Shown piece by piece: positions 55,184 through 63,957 of a DNA stretch of 64,000 bases. Numbering within the stretch: the first letter of the stretch is position 1; each line of letters begins with the position of its first letter. Origin of the DNA: CAZYSK01 sp964649415 (lineage in GTDB: Bacteria; Chloroflexota; Anaerolineae; B4-G1); NCBI GenBank assembly GCA_964649415.1, contig CAZYSK010000024.1, positions 1-64,000 on the forward strand, written 5' to 3'. Under the pieces are notes generated by a model, which saw only the letters and a program-made list of their open reading frames with translations, was not told where the DNA came from and did not search any database. The position numbers and the translations under genes were made by a program.

Positions 55184-56233
55184 ATGCGCGTTGACCAATT
55201 GGATACACCGGTCGCCATTGTTGATCTGGATCGGCTAGCTGCAAACATCGCCAGGCTCCAGCGCTACCTGGATGAGCACGGTATCGCCAACCGGCCTCAC
55301 ATCAAGACCCACAAGATCCCAGAGATCGCCCACATGCAGCTCAACGCCGGGGCGGTGGGGATCACGTGTCAGAAGTTGGGGGAGGCCGAGGTAATGGTCC
55401 AAGCGGGGATTCGCGATGTCTTCTTGCCCTACAACATCGTGGGCCAGGCCAAGCTGGAGCGCCTGATGTGTATGGCTCGTCGGGCGCGCATGAGCGTCAC
55501 CGCCGATTCAGAGGTCGTCGTGCGAGGGCTCTCGAGCGCGGCACAGCGCGCGGGGTTGACCTTGCCAGTGCTGGTGGAGTGCGATACCGGTGGAAAGCGC
55601 TGTGGGGTTCAGTCGCCCCACGAGGCCGCCGATCTGGCGCGCGCCATTGCGCGGTCGCCTGGCCTGCGCTTTGGCGGCCTGATGACGTTCCCCAACGGCG
55701 AAGGCACCGATCGCTTCGTGCGCGAAGCCAAGGCGCTGCTGGCCGCGGATGGGCTCTCGGTAGAGCGTGTCAGCGGCGGGGGAACGCCCTGTATGTGGCA
55801 GGCCCATACCCTGGAAATGCTCACCGAGCACCGGGCCGGCACGTACGTCTATGGCGACCGCTGCACCCTCAAGTCAGGCGCGATGCAACTGGAGGATGTC
55901 GCCTTCAAGGTCGTCACCACTGTCGTCAGCCGGCCCACGCCAGATCGGGGGATTCTCGATGCGGGGAGCAAGACCTTCTCCTCCGATCTGCCTGGGTTGA
56001 GAGGATACGGCATCATCTTGGAGTATCCCGAGGCCGAATTCTATGGTCTGTCGGAGGAGCACGGCCACGTTGACTTTTCGAGGTGCCAACGCAAGCCGAA
56101 AATCGGCGACCGGCTCAGCGTTGTCCCGAATCACGTTTGTGTGGTCTCCAATCTCTTCAACGAGGTTGTCGGCGTTCGCCAAGACACGGTCGAGGTCGTG
56201 TGGCCGGTCGCGTGTCGTGGCGCGTTGGGCTAG
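55184..56233 (+). CDS. D-threonine aldolase/D-serine dehydratase-like PLP enzyme (DSD1 family)
   Basis: A 349-aa alanine-racemase-fold enzyme. It starts LDTPVAIVDLDRLAANIARLQ; the PLP lysine is K41 in RPHIKTHK. LVECDTGGKRCGV, GGLMTFPNGEG, RVSGGGTPCMW and the YVYGDRCTLKSG loop are family features; the metal site is given by EEHGHVDF and PNHVCVVSNLF near the C-terminus. It may cleave D-threonine or dehydrate D-serine or a hydroxy-D-aspartate. It stands alone behind its own promoter and pseudoknot leader. Confidence 0.85.
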   Translation: MRVDQLDTPVAIVDLDRLAANIARLQRYLDEHGIANRPHIKTHKIPEIAHMQLNAGAVGITCQKLGEAEVMVQAGIRDVFLPYNIVGQAKLERLMCMARRARMSVTADSEVVVRGLSSAAQRAGLTLPVLVECDTGGKRCGVQSPHEAADLARAIARSPGLRFGGLMTFPNGEGTDRFVREAKALLAADGLSVERVSGGGTPCMWQAHTLEMLTEHRAGTYVYGDRCTLKSGAMQLEDVAFKVVTTVVSRPTPDRGILDAGSKTFSSDLPGLRGYGIILEYPEAEFYGLSEEHGHVDFSRCQRKPKIGDRLSVVPNHVCVVSNLFNEVVGVRQDTVEVVWPVACRGALG

Positions 56234-56344
56234 CACCCAGGTAGCCGTGGCACCCATCTGGCCAGTTGAGAGTGGGCCCCACCACGAATCACCACTCTTG
56301 ATCTGCTGAAGCGTGCCAGGTTTCTCGACTCCTTCCTTGATTAT

Positions 56345-57382
56345 TCAGCGTGAGACACGTCCGGAGACGTCGCCGCCCATGAGTTTCTCGACCTCAGCGA
56401 CGGTCACTAGATTGAAGTCACCAAAGATCGAGTGTTTCAGGCAAGAAGCAGCCACGGCAAACTCGAGAGCCGTCTGCCGGTTTGCCCCATAGTTGCGCAG
56501 GCCATAGATTAGCCCTCCCACGAACGAATCTCCGCCCCCCACCCGGTCCACAATGTGGGTAATATCATAGATGGGAGCCACATAAAACTCTCCCTGATCC
56601 CACAGTACTCCTGACCAGGTATTGTGATTGGCCGAAATCGAGCCCCGCAAAGTGATGGCAACAGCATTCAGGTTAGAGAATCGCTTCTTCAATTCCTCAC
56701 ACACGTAGCGATATCCATCGGCGTCGACCTTGCCCGCAATCACATTAACATCAGGTGCCTTGATGCCGAGCACCTTGTCGGCATCCTCCTCGTTGCCAAC
56801 GGCCACATCACAGTATTTCAATAACTCTGGCATCACTTGGTTCGGCTTCTTTCCCCATTTCCACAGCTTCCTGCGGTAGTTCAAGTCGCACGACACTGTG
56901 AGTCCCGATTCTTTCGCTACCTGAACTGCCTCCAGACAGGTGTCTGCTGCCCCTGCCGAGAGAGCTGGGGTGATACCGGTCCAGTGGAACCAGTCAGCGC
57001 CCGTGAAAACCTTCTTCCAGTCAATCATTCCGCGTTCGATCGTAGCGATGGCTGAGTTGGCTCGGTCATACACCACCTTGCTAGCGCGCTGAATTGCACC
57101 TATCTCGAGAAAATAGGCACCCAGGCGGTCACCGCCGCGTACAATTTCGTCTACACCTACGCCGTGCTGTCGGAGGAACTGAATACACGCATCGCCCAGG
57201 TCGTTATCGGGCAGACGCGTGACGTAATCAACCGGCACCCCGAAATTGGCCAGTGACACAGCTACATTGGCCTCACCCCCGCCATAGCATACGTCAAATG
57301 AGCGTGCCTGCCCGAACCGTAAGAACCTCGGCGGCGATAACCGCATCATGATTTCGCCAAAGGTCACCACTTTCTTGGTCAT
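56345..57382 (-). CDS. kdgK: 2-keto-3-deoxygluconate kinase (PfkB family)
   Basis: A 345-aa PfkB-type sugar kinase that phosphorylates 2-keto-3-deoxygluconate with ATP. It starts MTKKVVTFGEIMMRLSPPRFLRFGQARSFDVCYGGGEANVAVSLANFG. ADWFHWTGITPALS and the C-terminal catalytic RVGGGDSFVGGLIYG with the base aspartate are present. The KDG assignment rests on the genes around it (hexuronate enzymes). The start at 57382 follows AGGGG; the longer frame upstream to 57757 runs through the antisense of a hairpin and kduD and is not used. Confidence 0.85.
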   Translation of the reverse strand: MTKKVVTFGEIMMRLSPPRFLRFGQARSFDVCYGGGEANVAVSLANFGVPVDYVTRLPDNDLGDACIQFLRQHGVGVDEIVRGGDRLGAYFLEIGAIQRASKVVYDRANSAIATIERGMIDWKKVFTGADWFHWTGITPALSAGAADTCLEAVQVAKESGLTVSCDLNYRRKLWKWGKKPNQVMPELLKYCDVAVGNEEDADKVLGIKAPDVNVIAGKVDADGYRYVCEELKKRFSNLNAVAITLRGSISANHNTWSGVLWDQGEFYVAPIYDITHIVDRVGGGDSFVGGLIYGLRNYGANRQTALEFAVAASCLKHSIFGDFNLVTVAEVEKLMGGDVSGRVSR

Positions 57383-57406
57383 TGTATCGGCCCCTATCGC
57401 AAATGT

Positions 57407-57436
57407 GCAGAACCGGCCTTCCCTGGCCGGTTCTGC
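57407..57436. repeat. Perfect 12-bp hairpin between kduD-like gene and kdgK
   Basis: GCAGAACCGGCC (57407-57418) pairs fully with GGCCGGTTCTGC (57425-57436) across a six-base loop. There is no T-run on the minus strand after it, so it may stabilise or process the mRNA rather than terminate. Confidence 0.7.
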
Positions 57437-57519
57437 TACAATTCTGAACACATATCCGTCTCGATCACTTGGCCTATGCTTCGCCCTCCCCATAAGGGTA
57501 AGGCCAGGATAAGTAAACT

Positions 57520-58287
57520 CTATCGAGCCAACCACCCGCCGTCCACCGGCACGATCGCGCCATGCATGTAATCCGAGGCTGACGAGGCCAAGAATACTAC
57601 TACTCCCACCAAATCGGTTGGTTCTCCCCACCGGCCTGTCGGGATGTGGGCCAGGATGGCCTGACTGCGTTGTGGGTCGGCGCGTAGGGGAGCGGTGTTG
57701 TCGGTCGCCATATAGCCCGGCGCGATGGCGTTCACGTTGATGCCCTTCGATGCCCATTCGTTGGCCAGGGCGCGGGTGAGCCCGGCTACCCCGCTCTTGG
57801 CCGCCGTGTAGGAGGGAACCAGAATCCCGCCCTGAAACGAGAGCATGGAGGCCACGTTGATGACCTTTCCTTTCCCCTGCTGGTCCATCACGCGGGCCAC
57901 GGCCTGCGAGAGGAAGAAGAGCGCCTTCAGGTTGATCTGAAGCACATCGTCCCAGTATTGCTCGCTGAATTCAAGCGCAGGCGCGCGGCGGATGATCCCG
58001 GCGTTGTTGACCAGGACGTCCAGCCGTCCCAGTTTGCGGACTACCTGATCGACCACCTCGTTCAGCCGGGCGACAGTGGCCTCCCGTAGATCGCACTGCA
58101 CCGGCAGAAAGCGCCTGCCCAATGCTTCCACCTGAGCCTGTGTGTCCTCGTAGCGGGTCAGATACAGACCGGCGATTTCCGCACCGGCCTCTGCCAGTCC
58201 AACGGCCATAGCCTGTCCCAGACCCCGTCCCGCACCGGTGACCATGGCGACCTTTCCGTCTAGCTGAAACAAGTCTAGTATGCCCAT
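57520..58287 (-). CDS. Short-chain dehydrogenase, KduD-like (2-deoxy-D-gluconate 3-dehydrogenase)
   Basis: A 255-aa SDR with the TGAGRGLG cofactor loop (17-24), NNAG at about 92-95 and the S-Y-K catalytic set in VASMLSFQGGILVPSYTAAKSG. It ends MHGAIVPVDGGWLAR. The sequence is close in pattern to KduD, which reduces 5-keto-4-deoxyuronate products in pectin or hexuronate breakdown. GGAGAC precedes the ATG. It is in the sugar-acid operon with kdgK and the zinc dehydrogenase. Confidence 0.82.
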   Translation of the reverse strand: MGILDLFQLDGKVAMVTGAGRGLGQAMAVGLAEAGAEIAGLYLTRYEDTQAQVEALGRRFLPVQCDLREATVARLNEVVDQVVRKLGRLDVLVNNAGIIRRAPALEFSEQYWDDVLQINLKALFFLSQAVARVMDQQGKGKVINVASMLSFQGGILVPSYTAAKSGVAGLTRALANEWASKGINVNAIAPGYMATDNTAPLRADPQRSQAILAHIPTGRWGEPTDLVGVVVFLASSASDYMHGAIVPVDGGWLAR

Positions 58288-58406
58288 CTCAATGTCTCCT
58301 TAAATATGCAATGTAATACGACTGGTTGGGGCTGTTGGCCCCTGGCAATGGGTGGAGGTTTTTATCAAGCCAATGGCTATTTTCGTTTGTGCCGTTGCGA
58401 GGATGA

Positions 58407-59426
58407 TTAAGCGATGAGGATTTTCCCCCGATTCTTTCCCTCCTTCATGGTCTGAAGCGATGTTTCCAATTCGTCCAGGCTGCGCAGTTCGTAGATCAGC
58501 TGGTCCACATCAAACAGTTTGGTTATGCCCTCCAGTATTTTGGTGGTTCGCTTAAAGTGATCGAAACTGTAGACTCTACTCCCGATGATGGTCAGTTCTT
58601 TGAATATCACCTGTAAGATATCGCACTCTGGTTTGCTGGCGGGGAATCCCACTGGGACGATAGTGCCCCTGATCCTGCAAGCTTGGGTCGCCATCAATTG
58701 TCCTGCTTGCGACCCTGACACTTCAAAAACGATGTCAAAGCCGATGTCTTCGGTAAGTTCACTGATACGGGCTATGGCGCCTTCTTCAGTGGGGTTAACG
58801 GCAGTGAAGCCAAATTCTCGGATCATCTCCACTCTGGCTGGATTGATCTCTGAGAAGACAACCTGGGCCGCTCCACTCATTTTCGCCACCATGCCCACAA
58901 TTAAACCAATGGGACCACCGCCAATGACGAGGGCCGTGTCCCCAATACCTAATCCTGCCCTTTGATTGACGTGAAAGCCGACCGCAAAGGGTTCGGTGAG
59001 AGCCGCAACGCTATCAGGTAGCGTGTTGTTGACTTTGATCACCTTGTCTGCCGGCACTTTGACGTATTCTGCAAACCCGCCATTGATATGAATCCCCAGA
59101 AGCTTCAGGTTTCGGCATACGTGCCAGTTTCCTTCCTGGCAGGCTTCACACACGCCGCAGCTGATCAAGGGACAGACCACAACTTTGTCTCCAACTGCCA
59201 CATCAGTTGGACCTTGCGGCTTTATCTCTTCCACAATACCGACGAACTCGTGGCCTAATACGAGCGGTGTGACCGCAGTAGGATGATGCCCCTCATATAT
59301 GTGCACATCTGAGCCACATATGCTTGCACATTTTACTCTTATCAAGCATTCTCCCTCGCTGATTTCCGGCACTGGGATGTCTTGAAGTTCGATATGTTTC
59401 CATTCAGTCAATACCGCTGCTTTCAT
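58407..59426 (-). CDS. Zinc-dependent alcohol dehydrogenase (sorbitol/L-galactonate dehydrogenase type)
   Basis: A 339-aa medium-chain dehydrogenase: catalytic zinc ligands in CASICGSDVHIYEG and GHEFVGIVEE, structural zinc in CGVCEACQEGNWHVC, and the NAD loop VIGGGPIGLIVGMVAK. Related enzymes oxidise L-galactonate, L-gulonate or threonine; with UxuA-like and galactonate-dehydratase-like neighbours, a sugar-acid C5 dehydrogenase is plausible. GGAGG precedes the ATG at 59426. Confidence 0.85.
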   Translation of the reverse strand: MKAAVLTEWKHIELQDIPVPEISEGECLIRVKCASICGSDVHIYEGHHPTAVTPLVLGHEFVGIVEEIKPQGPTDVAVGDKVVVCPLISCGVCEACQEGNWHVCRNLKLLGIHINGGFAEYVKVPADKVIKVNNTLPDSVAALTEPFAVGFHVNQRAGLGIGDTALVIGGGPIGLIVGMVAKMSGAAQVVFSEINPARVEMIREFGFTAVNPTEEGAIARISELTEDIGFDIVFEVSGSQAGQLMATQACRIRGTIVPVGFPASKPECDILQVIFKELTIIGSRVYSFDHFKRTTKILEGITKLFDVDQLIYELRSLDELETSLQTMKEGKNRGKILIA

Positions 59427-59569
59427 CGTAATGCACCTCCTGGGAAATGTTTGAGGTTCACGGGGCCAAGCTGTTTCCTACACGAATAGGGTAGACTACC
59501 AACTCACGGGGTTGGTCTTGGCGAATTTTCGGTATTTCATGTCGCCCCCCCCCCCGTGTCTTGACCCGG
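59427..59569. other. Gap with an 11-C homopolymer tract
   Basis: The 143-base gap between the UxuA-like and zinc dehydrogenase genes contains 11 consecutive C bases (59545-59555) and a small ACCAAC/GTTGGT hairpin (about 59500-59518). No gene is present. Confidence 0.7.
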
Positions 59570-60535
59570 TCACGAAGCCGCTGCAAGCAGGGCCGTCATG
59601 TATCCAATCGCGTAGGCTCGCCCTCGGTGCCCCCACGGTGTGTCACCTGCCATTTGCGGTACGTGGTCGGGCAAAAGGGATCCGGTGAACCCCACCTCTC
59701 TGAGGGTCCTCACTACCTCGAACAAGTCAGTGTTCCCCTCATTGATGAAACACTCTTGAAACCCGGGTACTGCACCTTGCACGTCTCGAAAGTGTATGTA
59801 AAAGATTTTATCTCGCTCTCCAAAGTAACGGATAGACTCGATCACTCCCGTGCCCATCTCAGACAGGCAACCCAGACACAGATTCAGACCGTGCACAGGA
59901 CTTTCTATGACTTCCATTGCCCGCTTGAGACCCTCGAAATTACGAAAGATGCGTGCGATCCCGCCCAGGGACTCAACCGGTGGGTCGTCTGGGTGGAGGG
60001 CTAACTTGACACCCGCCTGCTCCGCAACGGGGACGATGGCTCTCACAAAGTACTCATAGTTGGCCCACATCGCCTCCTCGGTGTATATCCGGTTATGGGA
60101 TAGCGGTGCATTCTTGGCCAGTTCCATATCAAAGCTCATGCACTTTGCACCACCTCTGCCGAGTGTGGTGCGCGATGTCCGCCACACGAAGTTGGGCATC
60201 CAGTGGTAGCTGAAGATTGAGATGCCGGCTCGGCCCATGTTCTCGATAGTAGTGGCCAGTTGATCGATTTCCTCGTCCCGTCCCGGTAGCCCCAGCATAA
60301 CCTTGTCATAGGAGCCAATCGGAACACCCTCAATTGCCTCCAATATCAGCCCGGCGTCTTCGCACCGTGTTCGAAGATGTAGCAGATCCATGAACCGATA
60401 ATGCTTCTCGTTGAACAGAAGCGGTCTGCTGAGATGAACCACGTCCACGCCGAGCTGCTTGATGAAGTGTAACGTCTCGTCAGTCAGGTCCTCGACGTGG
60501 CGTAATTCCTTAATATGTCCTAGAGCCAGCCTCAT
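59570..60535 (-). CDS. Mannonate dehydratase-like enzyme (UxuA family)
   Basis: A 321-aa TIM barrel of the UxuA family, which dehydrates D-mannonate to 2-keto-3-deoxygluconate with a divalent metal. Metal-site and family motifs are LALHPDDPPVESLGGIARIF, LNLCLGCLSEMGTG, IFYIHFRDVQG and LLPDHVPQMAGDTPWGHRGRAYAIGYMTALL. It is somewhat shorter than classical UxuA (350-395 aa). The start ATG 60535 fits the family N-terminus (MRLALGHIKEL); a GTG at 60547 is possible. Confidence 0.82.
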   Translation of the reverse strand: MRLALGHIKELRHVEDLTDETLHFIKQLGVDVVHLSRPLLFNEKHYRFMDLLHLRTRCEDAGLILEAIEGVPIGSYDKVMLGLPGRDEEIDQLATTIENMGRAGISIFSYHWMPNFVWRTSRTTLGRGGAKCMSFDMELAKNAPLSHNRIYTEEAMWANYEYFVRAIVPVAEQAGVKLALHPDDPPVESLGGIARIFRNFEGLKRAMEVIESPVHGLNLCLGCLSEMGTGVIESIRYFGERDKIFYIHFRDVQGAVPGFQECFINEGNTDLFEVVRTLREVGFTGSLLPDHVPQMAGDTPWGHRGRAYAIGYMTALLAAAS

Positions 60536-60674
60536 TTTCTTTTCCACGATGATCTTATTCCTTTTTTGCGAATTAGCAGAGAGCACAAACTGTCGCTCAA
60601 CTTAATTGTACTGTGCCGTTGGACTTCCAGGATAGCGCGTGCAGCATAGGTGGGTCATTTCCTTTGGGGACTGA

Positions 60675-61787
60675 CTACCAGTCTGTTACGCTGCCGTCGT
60701 CATCGTGGAACCAGGAAGTGAGCGCAAAGTCGCCGTCGAAGGACCCCTTGAGAGCCTCTTCGTCAATCTCAAATCCAAGCCCTGGTTTCTGGGGAAGTTC
60801 GATGTATCCGTCCTTCACCTCCCAGTCTTCTTTGAGAATGCCCCAACCGCAAGTATAGTCGTGTAGCTCCTGGATCAAGAAATTTGGGATGCAGGCATCC
60901 AATTGGAGAGAGGCAGCGAAAGCTACTGGCCCGATGGCAGAGTGAGGTGCCAGGTAAATATAGTACATCTCTGCCAGTGCGGCAATTTTCCTTGTCTCCA
61001 AGATGCCTCCCGCATGAGCGAGGTCTGGCTGCAGGATAGCTGCTGCCTGCTTTTCGACGATGTCCCGGAAACCCCATCGGGTGATCAGCCGCTCGCCGGT
61101 GGCGATGGGAATAGTGGTGGAGCGGGCGATAGTGGCCAGCACATCAGGGTTTTCCTGAGGAACCGGCTCCTCCACCCATAAAGGATGTGCATCCTCGAGT
61201 TCTTTGCACACTCGGATGGCTTGAGCCGGACTCATCTTTCCGTGCAGTTCCACAGCGATATCTACGCTTGGGCCCACGTGCTCCCTCGCCTTGTAGACCA
61301 GGTCGATGAATTCCTGTGTGCGCTGAGGTGTCTCGATGCCGTGCCATTTTCCCGGCACTTTACACTTGATCGCTTTGAACCCTTTCTCCTTGACGAGATA
61401 GTCCATACGATCGTAGTCATCCCAAGCAGAGTGCGCGTACACCTTGATCCGATCACGTGTGGGACCACCCAGGAGCCAGTACGAAGGTACACCGAAGTGT
61501 TTTCCGGCGATGTCGTACAGCGCGTGCTCAATGCCGGAGATCGCGGTCATGTTCTGGGGACCCCCACGGTAAAAAGCGCTACGATACATACTCTGCCAGT
61601 GATGTTCGATTCTGAGGGGGTCTTGGCCGATCAAATAGCCTGACAGTTCCTTGACAGCCGCCGAGGCACTATCCAATTTCCCCTCTAGAGTGATCTCGCC
61701 CCAACCCACCAACCCGGTGTCGGTGGTCACTTTCACGAGCTGGCAACGGTGTCTAAGCCTGTACTGCTCGATGCTCACGATTCTCAT
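60675..61787 (-). CDS. Enolase-superfamily sugar-acid dehydratase (galactonate dehydratase-like)
   Basis: A 370-aa mandelate racemase/muconate lactonizing family protein. Ligands and acid/base residues lie in KAIKCKVPG, VDIAVELHGKMSP, PLWVEEPVPQEN, IPIATGERL and LQPDLAHAGG, and YLAPHSAIGPVAFAAS. The HGK and APHSAIGP pattern resembles D-galactonate dehydratase (DgoD) and mannonate dehydratase ManD; the exact substrate cannot be read from the sequence. It yields a 2-keto-3-deoxy sugar acid for kdgK. It follows the RpiR gene after 51 bases. Confidence 0.85.
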   Translation of the reverse strand: MRIVSIEQYRLRHRCQLVKVTTDTGLVGWGEITLEGKLDSASAAVKELSGYLIGQDPLRIEHHWQSMYRSAFYRGGPQNMTAISGIEHALYDIAGKHFGVPSYWLLGGPTRDRIKVYAHSAWDDYDRMDYLVKEKGFKAIKCKVPGKWHGIETPQRTQEFIDLVYKAREHVGPSVDIAVELHGKMSPAQAIRVCKELEDAHPLWVEEPVPQENPDVLATIARSTTIPIATGERLITRWGFRDIVEKQAAAILQPDLAHAGGILETRKIAALAEMYYIYLAPHSAIGPVAFAASLQLDACIPNFLIQELHDYTCGWGILKEDWEVKDGYIELPQKPGLGFEIDEEALKGSFDGDFALTSWFHDDDGSVTDW

Positions 61788-61838
61788 AGTATCTCCTCAT
61801 TCGACATTGTATGGTTCCCGGTCAAGGTGCTCCCAATG

Positions 61839-62687
61839 TCAGGCCTCATTGGATTGGAGACCACCCTTTCGCGGGCCGATCAAGTTGTAGATGGTGTCCA
61901 AGACAGCAAGCTGGGCTACGCGAGAGGGACTCAAGTTCGCAGCCATAAGCCCTCCCGGTGTGCCAGTGACGAGTTTTATGTCCGAGATTTCGGTGATGGG
62001 TGTGCCTGCGAAATTGGTGAGGCAAATAGTGGTGCTTCCGCTTTCTTTGGCCTCAGCCAATACATCAACGATAGCTTTGTTGGAGCCTCCAAATGAAATC
62101 CCGATAGCTACCGCTGTGGGTCCGGCCAGCGAAGCTTGAGTCATTTGAGAGGCGACATCGGGATGAGCTGTCGCCAAGTATCCCATGCGCATAAGCTTGA
62201 AGGCTGAGAGTTGTGCTATGCGCATCGAACCGCCGATGGAAAAAAGGTGCACACACTCGGCAGCCGATATGGCCTCCACTGCTCGGGCCAATTCGTCGAC
62301 GTCCAGAACTGTAAGCACGTTTTGCAGTGCCTGTGAACAGAGGGATACAACCTTTGACAGCACATCTGTAGGCGAGTCTTCAGGGGAGAAGGGCGCGGTT
62401 ACTGGCGACTTGGAACTGGCGACCTCCTGGAGCAGTGCCTCCCTGAATGCGGATAAACCTTCATATCCTACTTTCCGTACGAAGCGAATGACCGACGCTT
62501 CACTGACGCCGCACCGACGGCCTAACTCTCGTGATGAGAAACTGGCAACTGCTGTTGGGTAACTGATGGTTAAATCGGCTATGGCCCGGTCGGCCCGGGT
62601 GAAGTGAGGATACAGTGTGTGAATTCTCGCGGTGCACGTCGTTTCACCCCTAGACGATTGTGTCAAGAGAGTTTCAGTCATTTTCAT
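61839..62687 (-). CDS. RpiR-family transcriptional regulator
   Basis: A 282-aa regulator. The N-terminal HTH (about 25-95) includes SFSSRELGRRCGVSEASVIRFVRKVGYEGLSAFREAL; the C-terminal SIS domain (about 130-265) has ECVHLFSIGGSMRIAQLSAFKLMRMG and AVAIGISFGGSNKAIVDVLAEAKESG, which binds a phosphosugar. It is the first gene of the sugar-acid operon and lies divergent from the ABC permease, so it likely controls both through the TGTAACA sites between them. Confidence 0.9.
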   Translation of the reverse strand: MKMTETLLTQSSRGETTCTARIHTLYPHFTRADRAIADLTISYPTAVASFSSRELGRRCGVSEASVIRFVRKVGYEGLSAFREALLQEVASSKSPVTAPFSPEDSPTDVLSKVVSLCSQALQNVLTVLDVDELARAVEAISAAECVHLFSIGGSMRIAQLSAFKLMRMGYLATAHPDVASQMTQASLAGPTAVAIGISFGGSNKAIVDVLAEAKESGSTTICLTNFAGTPITEISDIKLVTGTPGGLMAANLSPSRVAQLAVLDTIYNLIGPRKGGLQSNEA

Positions 62688-62721
62688 ACCTCGTCAGTTG
62701 CTACACTGAATGTCGGTTCTA

Positions 62722-62728
62722 TGTAACA
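62722..62728. promoter_or_regulatory. TGTAACA operator half-site, rpiR side
   Basis: One TGTAACA lies just downstream of the predicted rpiR transcription start, where bound regulator would block transcription. It belongs to the set listed at 62783-62913. Confidence 0.5.
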
Positions 62729-62746
62729 CAGACCTTCACTGGCGTC

Positions 62747-62775
62747 ATTCTACCATAATCGATCCATAATGTCAA
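62747..62775 (-). promoter_or_regulatory. Promoter of the rpiR/sugar-acid operon
   Basis: On the minus strand TTGACA (62775-62770), 17 bases, TAGAAT (62752-62747). Transcription should start near 62740 and read rpiR and the downstream catabolic genes. Confidence 0.75.
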
Positions 62776-62782
62776 GCATAGA

Positions 62783-62913
62783 TGTAACAAACGGCCCCTG
62801 ATTGTGGTATTTAAACCTTAAAAAACGCGATTTTGTTACACTAGTGCTTGACAGTATGTAACAGCTATGATATAATATCCACTGTGTTACATTTTGTCTC
62901 GATAAATGTAACA
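62783..62913. promoter_or_regulatory. Cluster of TGTAACA/TGTTACA operator sites
   Basis: TGTAACA at 62783-62789, 62857-62863 and 62907-62913, and TGTTACA at 62834-62840 and 62885-62891. Pairs form inverted repeats: 62834/62857 around the -35 box, and TGTTACATTT with AAATGTAACA (62885-62894, 62904-62913) just after the start. This is the likely RpiR operator array. Confidence 0.75.
62848..62876 (+). promoter_or_regulatory. Promoter of the sugar ABC transporter genes
   Basis: TTGACA (62848-62853), 17 bases, TATAAT (62871-62876): a full consensus promoter on the plus strand, with one TGTAACA site inside the spacer. Transcription starts near 62883. Confidence 0.85.
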
Positions 62914-63039
62914 GTTACTCTGGGCTGAGTTCAACCAGCAAAGAGCCACGCGCTGAATGAGTGAGATTGAGGATGTGCATTGGCTCAACTCGCAAGGCTG
63001 GTTCTGCTGGTTCTGATCGTAAAGATGGAGAATCATGAC

Positions 63040-63957
63040 ATGTTATTTCAGAGTGTTCCGATCTCAACTCATCACCCTGATCACCGTACACCAATCTGGT
63101 ACAGACGTAGGAATCGTATTGCCAAGACGCTGCGGATAGCCAATAGAGCAGCAGCCTATCTACTGCTCATTATCTTGGTGTCCAGTATGGCGCTGCCGCT
63201 CTTCTGGATGCTTATGTCGTCTCTCAAGACGGACGGTGAGCTCCTTTCTTACCCACCTACGATCTTCCCCCAGAAGTGGACTCTGGAACACTATCGGATA
63301 CTGTTCGACACCACACTGTTCCCGATATGGTTCCGCAACAGTCTTCTTGTTTCTATCGGCACTACGTTGACCTCGATTGCGGTGAGCGTCGCGGGAGCGT
63401 ATGCCTTCTCGAGATTCCGTTACCGGGCGTTTGAAGTGTTCTCCCGCGTGATCCTGTTTGCCTACATGGTACCCCGAGTTCTGCTCCTCATCCCAGTGTT
63501 CAAGATTATCTATTCACTCAAACTGAACGACTCCCTGTATGGGCTGCTGCTTACCAATAATGCTTTCCTAATCCCGTATGGTCTTTGGACACTGCGTTCC
63601 TACTTCGCCGGGATACCACACGAGATTGAGGAAGCAGCCTGGATAGACGGATGTAGCCGCTGGCGCGCTTTTGTCCACGCGGTCCTTCCTCAGGCACTTC
63701 CAGGCATCATTTCTGCAGCCTTGTTCGCTTTCCATGTGGCCTGGAATGAATACCTCTTCTCCTCAGTTCTTCTTTGGTCATCCAATCACCAGACACTAAG
63801 TGCAGGCGTCGCAACTTTCATGGGCAAGGTTGGCCCTAACTCTTGGGGTTTGTTGATGGCTGCCTCGGTGATGATCACTTTGCCGGTTGTCATTCTGTTT
63901 TCTTTCATGCAGAGTTTCCTGGTAGCGGGATGGGGCGGAGGGGCGGTGAAAGGGTAG
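63040..63957 (+). CDS. Carbohydrate ABC transporter permease (MalG type)
   Basis: A 305-aa permease with six predicted helices and the EAA loop EEAAWIDGCSRWRAFVHAVLPQALPG near residue 200, in the CUT1 MalG class (LPLFWMLMSSLKTDGEL, NSLLVSIGTTLTSIAVSVAGAYAFSRFRY, VAWNEYLFSSVLL). It would pair with a MalF-like permease, a binding protein and an ATPase, which must lie beyond the window; AAAAGGAG at the very end announces the next gene. ATG 63040 is preferred (GGAG nine bases upstream); 63025 and a TTG at 62980 are longer options. Confidence 0.9.
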   Translation: MLFQSVPISTHHPDHRTPIWYRRRNRIAKTLRIANRAAAYLLLIILVSSMALPLFWMLMSSLKTDGELLSYPPTIFPQKWTLEHYRILFDTTLFPIWFRNSLLVSIGTTLTSIAVSVAGAYAFSRFRYRAFEVFSRVILFAYMVPRVLLLIPVFKIIYSLKLNDSLYGLLLTNNAFLIPYGLWTLRSYFAGIPHEIEEAAWIDGCSRWRAFVHAVLPQALPGIISAALFAFHVAWNEYLFSSVLLWSSNHQTLSAGVATFMGKVGPNSWGLLMAASVMITLPVVILFSFMQSFLVAGWGGGAVKG

